From positions 21,563,321 through 21,627,320 of the forward strand of contig OX419343.1 in the NCBI GenBank assembly GCA_948470475.1: a stretch of DNA of 64,000 nucleotides, in the 5' to 3' direction. This DNA comes from Galaxea fascicularis. Taxonomy: Eukaryota > Cnidaria > Anthozoa > Scleractinia > Euphylliidae. A program made the position numbers and the translations under genes. Shown one piece after another: positions 56,336-64,000 of the stretch. The stretch's first letter is position 1. Every line of letters starts with the position of its first letter. The notes under the pieces are model-generated. The model searched no databases. It was given only the letters and a program-made list of their open reading frames with translations, and was not told where the DNA came from.

Positions 56336-56971
56336 TGGTAGTCTTTACACTAGAGGAAAATCAAACTTGGGAATATTTCAAGTCAAGTACATTTTTGATG
56401 TTTCAAGTAAATGTTTTGAACTTGACGCCTTACACACAAGTGATGTTTTTTACTTGAAAGATAGCTTAAGTTTATTTTCCCGGACAGTTAATTAAGAATG
56501 ACTGACATTCTTCGCCCGCCTCAAAGCTCAAGAAACCGCAAGTTGATAAGTCGGTTGTAATAAAGGATGGTTTTCAAGTCACTTGAAACTTTCTTGAATC
56601 GTTTCAATTTTCCGACTTTAATGAGATGCAAAGTAAAGGGACTTGAGATTTTGCTTAGGTCTTCACACACATATTTTGGTAAAGGAAAACTAACGAACTC
56701 TTAAGTCTTACTTAACAGCCTGGTCCCGGTTGTTCAAACGTTGGATAGCGCTATTCACTGGATAAATCACTATCCAGCGGATAAGTATTGGAGAAGCTAA
56801 TTGCACTATCCACTGGATAGATATTTATCCGGTGGATAGCGCTATCCAGCCTTTGAACAACTGGGCCCTGGTGTAAAGACTACCATTTACTTGAAGCATC
56901 AAATTTACTTGACTTGAAATATTCAACTTAGGAGTCCTAAGTTTAATTGTCCTCTAGTGCAACGACTACCA
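56336..56971. mobile_element. Hairpin DNA element next to the PAN-EGF gene start
   Basis: Arms of about 80 bp begin TGGTAGTCTTTACACTAGAG and end with the complement CTCTAGTGCAACGACTACCA. They share ATATTTCAAGTCAAGTA and TTTCAAGTAAAT. A second MITE (56719-56871) is inserted inside it. Its left end is 38 bp upstream of the ATG on the gene's strand. Confidence 0.8.
56719..56871. mobile_element. Nested CCTGGTCCCGGTTGTTCAAA MITE
   Basis: The ends CCTGGTCCCGGTTGTTCAAA and TTTGAACAACTGGGCCCTGG are inverted. The arms carry GGATAGCGCTAT repeats and ACTGGATAAAT. The element is 153 bp. Confidence 0.82.
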
Positions 56972-57487
56972 CTGTCTGTACCAATGCTGATAAGATTTTC
57001 AACGGGCAAAGTTCGGCCGTCTTAGAAATTTTGGAGCTACGTGTTAGTGTCAGTTCGTTTAATTAATCGAGCTGCTTGCCAGCAGAGTCTTCATCCAGCT
57101 GGCAAATATTTGTTTATTTCTTCCAATTTAAAATAAGAAAAATAATTGCCTTCTCAGTTTGCCATCCAGGCTGAAGCTTGAACAGAAAACTAGTTTAGAA
57201 AATTCGACGAGCAGGATAAAAAGATTAACGTTTAAATTACTTTTTAAAAAAATGGCCTTCATGAAATTGTCTTAAACTTTTCTTCTTGAAGGTTAGTATT
57301 GGAATCAATCCACGTTTTTAATGTTTAAACTGTTTAAAACAATCTTTAATGTTTACTGACTTGTTGCCTAGAGGTAATTTAAAAAAATTAAAGGATGGTC
57401 GAAGCAAGTCACTCGAAAATTCAGGAACACCTGCATGTCAAAAAAGACATGTTATGCGACATAGGTCCGTATCGTTGTTTGAGTCAT

Positions 57488-57857
57488 TAGGGAGTTCAAG
57501 AAACGAGGACGGCGACGGCAACGAGAACGTCATTTAAAAATATAACTTCTCGTTTTTGTAACTCTTTCGCAATCATTCCAATTTGTTTTACTTGGAAAAT
57601 GCTAGAGAACTCTCCAGGAACTAAGTTAGTATGAACCATGTTAAAGCAAGGAAAAAGAAACAAGATTTTGTCGTCATACGCTCACGTTCTCGAGAAAACC
57701 TAAAATTTGGTCATTTCACGTTGTTGTTTTACAGAGGACGGCAAAGAAATGTACCAACACGTAAAACGCACGTGCAGAGCGATTGTGTTTGCTCATTAAG
57801 CCTATTGTTTTGTGGTGTTCTCGTTGCCGTCGCCGTCCTCGTTTCTTAAACTCCCTA
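57488..57857. mobile_element. TAGGGAG-ended MITE (copy 2)
   Basis: The arms TAGGGAGTTCAAGAAACGAG and its complement CTCGTTTCTTAAACTCCCTA continue into GACGGCGACGGCAACGAGAAC on each side. A nearly full copy of 370 bp. Confidence 0.82.
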
Positions 57858-59544
57858 TTAACGCCAAGTACGTTTTATATGCCGTATATCATATTAAACA
57901 GTTCACGGATTTCTTTTGAGACCGGACGCCGGACGTAACGTCCGGTTGTTTCACATGAAACGTCCGTTAGTTCACACGAAATAATTATTTTCTGAACTCT
58001 GACGTCCGCTAGTTTAAACGCTATGGATCCGGTATATTTTGTATGATCTAACTGAAAATCCTGTGTGGCTGAGCAAGGCCTTAACGGCCATCAAAAACAA
58101 GAACCAAACGCTACAGTTTGAATGCACTTTATTACCAAACGCTAGTGATTCGACTGAAATAAAAAATTTACAATGTTATGGACTATACAGAACGAAGCTA
58201 CGGAACAACAAACAAACCGAAAACAACATGATAAAGGTACGAAACGGATATTTAGAAAACTCTGGTAAGTAAAAAGTTGAAAAACACGTCGAGCTCGACG
58301 GGACAACAGCTCGCAGAAACGACGCTACGATTACCATTTCAAACTGCTACCGCAGCACATGAATATATATATATATCTTCAGTAGCTCATGAATAAACAT
58401 GCAATTAACACCTGGGGGAAAAAAACATGTTGACCCCTAGCGATACTCATCGTTACGCCACCTATTGTCATTAATGTGCCAACCAGAGGTTTATTGGCTC
58501 TCGAAACAAAGGATTCTTTTGTTCTGTGGTTGGCAAAATTTAAATATCAAAAGACTTGTTTGTAAACAGTGAATATCGCTATTGTCGCTACACCCTGCAA
58601 ACACGGACTTCACAGACCAACTTTGCCGATTTGCTTAACCCTCGGTGTTCTTCATGGCGAGTATAGTTGATGTTTCAAAATTTAATTTACCTTTCTGATG
58701 CCAACAAGTTTGTTTGTGAAGGTGCAAGCACATGCCAAGCGCATCTGCCACCACAATGATGATACTGAGCTGTAAGTAAGAGTGAGTGTCCACTACGCGC
58801 GCAATGTCCGCTGGTATGTCCAGGATCGTGATTGCACTATGCCTCTAAGTCAACTGCAAGATGGCTGATAATAATTTATATCATTTGGATTTGCTATATT
58901 TGACGGCCAAAAAAGGCCATGTTTCAACTTCACAGCTTGTTTGCTAGATGGCTTATTATTAAGTTACAGCGGATTTACTATATTCAAGCGCCAAACAAGC
59001 CGATGTTTTCATGGTTTTCCCAGGAGCGAGTTGAGATACAAGCGGTAAACAAGTTTCTTAGAGGCGTTCTGAATGTTCAAGGTGAGAGTGGGAATTAACA
59101 TTCTGCTCCCTACTCCTTCCCCGCCTCGCGCCCAGATAAAAAAGACTTAACTGAAGTTCCAGAACGTTCTGGGGCGGTACAGGAAACGCCCTTGTAGTAT
59201 TTTGCTTATTATACTACTGGGCCGGGGTGACCCTTGAAAACGAGCACATGCCATGCATACTTTCAAAAGCGATGTTAATTCTCCTTACTGAATACGCCCT
59301 GAAGTTTTAAGGCTAAGAAATTGTTAATCAATTGCGCTGTCAGGCATGTAATAATAGCAATAAAAAAAAAAGAGGACCCTGTGATCAGGCCCAATTGTAG
59401 CATCGCTCGTATTATGTCCTCTTATGTTGGCTTTCGCTACAATTACTCGTGGGAGAGGTTTACCTTTGAGACGAAAATAGAGCCTGGTACCAGGTTGAAA
59501 AAAGGAGATCGCAAAAACCGTGAAAATTACTTCATATTGCTCGT

Positions 59545-59640
59545 CCACAATAAACAGATTACCATTTTTGTTCCCAGGGTCTCTCTTCTTCCAGTCCAGA
59601 GGAGCGAGACCCTGGGAACGAGGTTGTCATAATTGCACTA
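59545..59640. repeat. CCCAGGGTCTC hairpin
   Basis: GTTCCCAGGGTCTCTCTTC pairs with GAGCGAGACCCTGGGAAC, followed by GAGGTTGT. The ending CCTGGGAACxAGGTTGT also follows the palindrome at 59807. Confidence 0.65.
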
Positions 59641-59806
59641 CCTTAAATCAGCGTTGACTAAAACATAAATTAGATCCTAGACAATTTGAAGCGCGAATAA
59701 AACCTTACTCAATTACGTTGGCCAATCAAAGTAGCAGCGAATATCAAAATGAGCCAATCAGAGATTAGTCACAAGGAAAGCGCGGGAAACAGCAAGCAAA
59801 CAAGTC

Positions 59807-59877
59807 CCAGGGCTTTTTCCTAGAAAGAAAAATGGTGGCCATTTTTCTTTCTAGGGAAAAGCCCTGGGAACAAGGTT
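59807..59877. repeat. Near-perfect 64-bp palindrome
   Basis: TCCCAGGGCTTTTTCCTAGA pairs with TCTAGGGAAAAGCCCTGGGA, with ATGGTGGCCAT at the centre. It is probably a minimal MITE. Confidence 0.75.
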
Positions 59878-60075
59878 GTAAGCAAGTCACTATTGATCAC
59901 AGTTTTTCCTCTGTTTGGTGTATTATTGAAAAATTATTTGCGAACCGTTAGGTCTTAAAGTAAATCACAAAACGTTAAGCCTTGGGTTACTTCCACTCTG
60001 ACCACGAAAGGAGCTCAGTGGGAAACACATTGTGTGCCCTGCCAAAATTCACTTACAACGAAAGCATCAACTTAC

Positions 60076-60348
60076 CAGGGAGTGACATGTCGACAATTTC
60101 GATAGTCGATACAAATCGACAGCTGTCTGATTGAATTCGATATTAGTCGATCAACAAATATTGGAAGTCGACTCTAAATCATTTCTCAAGATAAATTTCC
60201 ATGAAAGCTGAAAAAAGTTGGTTTCGTTTGCTTATTTTTATCGACAAATTTATACTTGTCGATTGCATGATTATAAAAATATCGAGTATTATCGACTTAT
60301 CCACCACGTTTTCGATGATCGATTTTGGTCGACATGTCAGAGGCCCTG
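60076..60348. mobile_element. CGAT-rich non-autonomous DNA transposon, 273 bp
   Basis: The ends CAGGGAGTGACATGTCGAC and GTCGACATGTCAGAGGCCCTG are inverted and flanked by ACTTAC on both sides. The interior is rich in TCGAT words like the 23866 element. Confidence 0.78.
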
Positions 60349-60910
60349 ACTTACTCGAACAGTTAGACGCCATTTTGACTCCCGTGTGAATAGCCAAGGG
60401 GGCGAATCGAAACGAGCGAAAATTGCTATCCACTAAACAAACATATACATTTGCACGAGACCTCGTTCCGAAAAAAAAGTTGAACTGCATTCGTAAATTG
60501 CGTAAGTAGTAGGCACAATACAAACATTGCTCCAAGGGGAAATTGTATTCCTCAAAAAAGATTTGTACCAAGGCCCTCTAGTCCAGAATTTCTTTAACAG
60601 GACTATATTGCTGTGTAATGTTACCACGCTGGAAGCGACTGATCAGGAACTTTCCCTTCCAATAAGAGATTCTTTTCAATCCCGTAAGCGAATCGTAAAT
60701 CATAATCACGAAACATGAATAACTTTTATCCACCCACAGCCTTTAATTTGCGATTAGCCGTTAATCAAACTTCCTGGAAATCTTAGAATCTCAAAGATCA
60801 AACTTTGACTCGTAGGGTATATTCGGGATCTACGATAGAAATTCTGGGTGCCTTTTACGAAACACGACAAAACAAAAATAATGAAGTGTAAGTACGCCGA
60901 GGAAGTGATC

Positions 60911-61202
60911 ATATATACCTTTTACTAACCGAGTTCGAGGTCCGTACTGTAAGTTTCGGACCGAGTTTTTCACGCTCACTTATGGCCCAAGCGCGAAGTG
61001 CGCGGGCCATAAATCAACAGGAAAAAACGAGGATCCATAACTTACAGTACGGACCGAGAAAACGAGGTTAGTAAGATATTTATTATATCTCTGAGATTAA
61101 TCGGGCACCCAGAAAAAGAGTCATTCAAATTTAGCGAGCCGTACAGGAGAATACGGCCAGCAAAATTGACCAATCACAGCGCGCGTACTAACTGAGAGAT
61201 AC
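60911..61202. repeat. Dispersed repeat with GTACTGTAAGTTACGGA hairpin (copy B)
   Basis: This is the reverse-oriented copy of 16571-16848. It shares GTCCGTACTGTAAGTTTCGG, AACTTACAGTACGGACCGAG and TTGACCAATCACAGCGCGCG. Confidence 0.75.
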
Positions 61203-61399
61203 AATATTTCAAGTTACTAGTCAATCTAATAACGTTTAGAGCTCTAGAACAATTACAAATCTATTTACATCAAGGATTCAATATCATGTCTAAAAATAAG
61301 TCTATTCACATAGGACGATTTGAAGTGCTCTGTTGCCACTATAGGATGATAAAAACCTGGTTTTCTTAGCGCGTAACTGGTAAAATAAAGACGGAGTAG

Positions 61400-61714
61400 T
61401 AGGGAGCTTAAGCGAGGACGACGACACGTGCGTTTTACATTTTGGTACATTTCTTTGCCGTTCTCCTCAAAACAACAACGTGAAATGACCAAATTTTAGG
61501 TTTTCTCGAGCACGTAAGCTCATGACGGCAAGTTTTTCTTTCGTTTTCTTTGCTTTAACATCGGTCACAGTAATTTAGGCCCTGAACAGCTTGCCAGCAT
61601 TTTCAGTCACGTTAACCAAATTGGAATAATCGCTAAAGAGTTACAAAAACGAGAAGTTATATTTTGAAATGACATTCTCGTCGTCGTCGTTATTGTCGTT
61701 GCTTAAGGTCCCTA
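61400..61714. mobile_element. TAGGGAG-ended MITE (copy 3)
   Basis: The ends TAGGGAGCTTAAGCGA and GCTTAAGGTCCCTA bound the same internal sequence as copy 2 (AACGTGAAATGACCAAATTT, TTTTCTCGAGCACGTAAGCT). The flanks both read TAGTA, a possible duplication. Confidence 0.78.
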
Positions 61715-61915
61715 GTAGCGCCAGCTTCGATATTCCTAGATAAAAAAAATGTTTCTTCCTCCAAATGTCCCAAAAAAGCCGAAACCAACTTACTCAACGT
61801 AGGTCTTCCGGGTACGTCTCGGGCATAATAGGGCTTCCTCCCGTAACGCACCACGGGCTATGGAACGTGGATCATGCATCATGCATCATGCGTCATGGGT
61901 CACGGTAACAATCTT

Positions 61916-62008
61916 AATAGCTCATTTTACAGTTGTGTGTTGAGTGACCAGGCCTATGAGTAGAAGCGAGGCTGGGGGTGACTTTGTTTTGATACAGACC
62001 TCACAGGG
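61916..62008. repeat. Single arm of the 40988-41227 MITE
   Basis: It carries TTTTACAGTTGTGTGTTGAG and TAGAAGCGAGGCTGGGGGTG, matching one arm of the intronic element. No second arm follows. Confidence 0.75.
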
Positions 62009-62324
62009 AGCCCGAGCGCTTTATCAGCTATTTAAAAGCTTCATTGGAGACTGATATGATTAAAAGAAAAAAGAAAAAAATTATCTATGTGTCTGTGTCT
62101 TTCTTTAGGCGTCTTGGAAGGGATCTGCATCAGCGCGAAGACGGTTTCTGCGATCGATTTCAAACTGCACAAAATTTGCTACAGCCGCGTCGGTAACTGG
62201 ACACGACACCAACGTCTCATCTTGCAAGTGTGTTAAGTATTAACTATTATTATACATTGGTGTCACCAGCTGGATTTTGATTGGCTATAAGCACGCAGCT
62301 AATTCTTGCTAGCTCTGTTTCTCT

Positions 62325-62400
62325 TACGTCATACCTACAGACAATAGTTTTTATATATGTAGAATTGACGTCATACCTACAGACAATAGTTTTATGCATG
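62325..62400 (+). repeat. Direct duplication of about 40 bp
   Basis: ACGTCATACCTACAGACAAT followed by AGTTTTTA occurs twice in a row (62326 and 62368). Confidence 0.75.
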
Positions 62401-62493
62401 CAGAAGTGACGTCAAATAATACACTAACCAGCAGTTTGATCAGTTTTGTTATGGAGGAGTCGCCAGTGCAGCTCAGGAATATGCATAATAAAG

Positions 62494-62639
62494 CAATTAT
62501 TGGATTCGGCTTTCGCATGATAGCGATAATTATCAAGGCCTCAGTTTGTGTTATCCGCCTCAGCCTTCGGCTTCGGCAGATAACACAAACTTTGGCCTTT
62601 ATAATTATCGCTATCATGCTCAACCTCATCCAATAATTG
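62494..62639. mobile_element. CAATTATTGGAT-ended hairpin MITE
   Basis: The arms CAATTATTGGATTCGGCTTT and GCTCAACCTCATCCAATAATTG continue through ATGATAGCGATAATTAT and AGTTTGTGTTATC with their complements. The loop is CGCCTCAGCCTTCGGCTTCGG. Confidence 0.8.
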
Positions 62640-64000
62640 TTAATTCATTTTCCGGCAGCTATAACTGAAAAATGACAAGGCGTGAAACTCTTTCAAGAGC
62701 AATTTTCTCTGAAGGCTATATTCTCTTATTATTTAACTCTTTCTTGTCAAAGTTTTCTTGAGCCATTTCTGAAATTTTCTGAGTGTCAGCGATCGAGACG
62801 ATCTGGTGATTCCTTATTTGGCGTTACCTTGGTGATTTTCGCTGATCTTGAGCACTGAAGGCTCTCTTGTTTTTGTCACGCTGGTCACGCTAGCTGTTGC
62901 TTGTTTTCAAGCGAGCACTCGGCGTGAAATTTGGTAAGTATGCGACTTATAAGTGTTTTTTCGAGCCATTTTCCGCTTCAGAAGCCCCTAGCCTGGCATC
63001 ATCAAGCTGGTTTGGGGGTAGAGGCAATCCTCTGAAAGAAACCAGAGGTGAAAAACAATTTCACAGCGATTTAGCCGCCACGAGTGTGTCGCCGAGTCAT
63101 GACGGTTGAAGAGTGAGGTTGTCTTTCTGGCCTTTCTGAGGATGGATTCCAGGACCTAGCATGGCAATTTTGGCTTGTTTTGACTTCTAAATAATGCAAT
63201 CAGTACAATATTTCGCCAGCAGGACTGGGTGGCTCTACGAAACAGAAATTGGCGGACTTCCATGTCGCCGTTATCAAGGAATTACCCAGAATTCATTTCG
63301 CTCGTGACGACGAACCTTTCGGATGAGTGGGGATAGCTCTTCTTCAACAGCTTTTCCTCGGCGTGCTAAACAAGTGAGCAGAAAAATGTGGCAGAGAATT
63401 AAAGTGCTGGAGCTGAACTTTACTGCAAATGTCATTTTTGGGCACCAGGAGGAGTTTTTGTATCGGAAACTTAAAGACAAAAATCGTATATTTTGGTGTT
63501 GTCTGAGGGCGTTCACTTCGGACAGTTTGGGTTTTGTAGGGAACCAAACAGTCATGTTCAATGGAAATCGGCCATGGTAGCGCATTTATGGGGTGTTAAA
63601 ATTCAAAGCACTAACCATTTCAAAGTATCAATGCCTCATTTCAACTTTCCAATTCTTAAAGAGTAACCATGCATCTGTAGAATGTACTTGTCCATATGGG
63701 CCAATACATTAAACGGCCTGACAAGAAAGGTTTAATAAAAACACTCTTTCTGTAAGTAATTTCACAGTTTCAATTCGGGGACGCTGTAAACAGGCAAAAC
63801 GCATGAAGAAACGTATCTCTGCAAATTTTTGTGTCATACTGAGCACAGGACGAAGAGTTGAACAAAGAGGGTATCGGGGACAGGCAGCAAATAGGTCAAG
63901 ATTGTGGCAAAGCACCAATTGGAGGTAACGGGAGTAGATATTTTGAAGATTACAGGCTCAATCAAAACGGAATTGGTCTCAATCTAGCCAAATAACCTAC

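Larger units (their letters stand above)
56972..64000. other. Repeat-rich right end, no supported gene
   Basis: Besides the listed repeats there is an open frame at 58018-58263 followed by a GTAAGT donor (KALTAIKNKNQTLQFEC within it) and another at 63323-63580. Neither has a recognisable domain or a supported splice partner, so they are left uncalled. Confidence 0.5.

Noticed and set aside
58018..58263. Open frame ending at a GTAAGT donor
   Set aside because: Plausible as an exon but no acceptor-linked partner, domain or repeat evidence could be found.

Overview
This is a 64 kb piece of an animal nuclear genome. It is AT-rich, has short coding exons split by many GT-AG introns, and is densely filled with small inverted-repeat transposons. 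The repeat types (many CAGGG-ended MITEs, DIRS1-like RT fragments, a non-LTR element with a TGTC tail, a tRNA-derived SINE) and a secreted PAN-EGF-fibrinogen-like gene point to a cnidarian, most likely a stony coral. That assignment is inference; no database search was possible. No bacterial-style operon, CRISPR array or rRNA is visible.

Three multi-exon genes could be assembled exon by exon with consistent splice phases. (1) Minus strand, 21686 down to 5287: an RNA-binding protein with acidic, proline/glycine-rich, poly-alanine, RS and RE/RD-rich regions and a C-terminal RRM-like domain. It is probably an RBM33-type protein; its extreme N-terminus was not found. (2) Plus strand, 28314 to 43080: a complete 20-exon TRAF3IP1 (IFT54/MIP-T3) gene, predicted 557 aa, an intraflagellar-transport protein. 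(3) Minus strand, 56298 down to 50730: a complete three-exon gene for a 378-aa secreted protein with signal peptide, PAN/apple, EGF and fibrinogen-like regions.

The space between and inside these genes is mostly transposon material. It includes a Tc1/mariner DD37E transposon (14353-15818) in an intron of the RNA-binding gene, and a 1.15 kb foldback element with a 9-bp target duplication (21737-22884). There is also a 5'-truncated LINE (25557-27486), a decayed DIRS1-like retroelement (about 45730-47860), a SINE (38181-38540), and more than two dozen MITEs or hairpin repeats, several nested or present as repeated family members. From about 57 kb to the right end I see no recognisable gene, only repeats.

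The genes do not form a functional cluster: one concerns RNA processing or export, one ciliary transport, one an extracellular matrix or secreted protein. The most interesting observations are how mobile elements sit relative to exons and promoters: hairpin elements around a 30-nt exon, a hairpin element ending 38 bp upstream of a start codon, and MITE families carrying YY1-like and CRE-like motifs.
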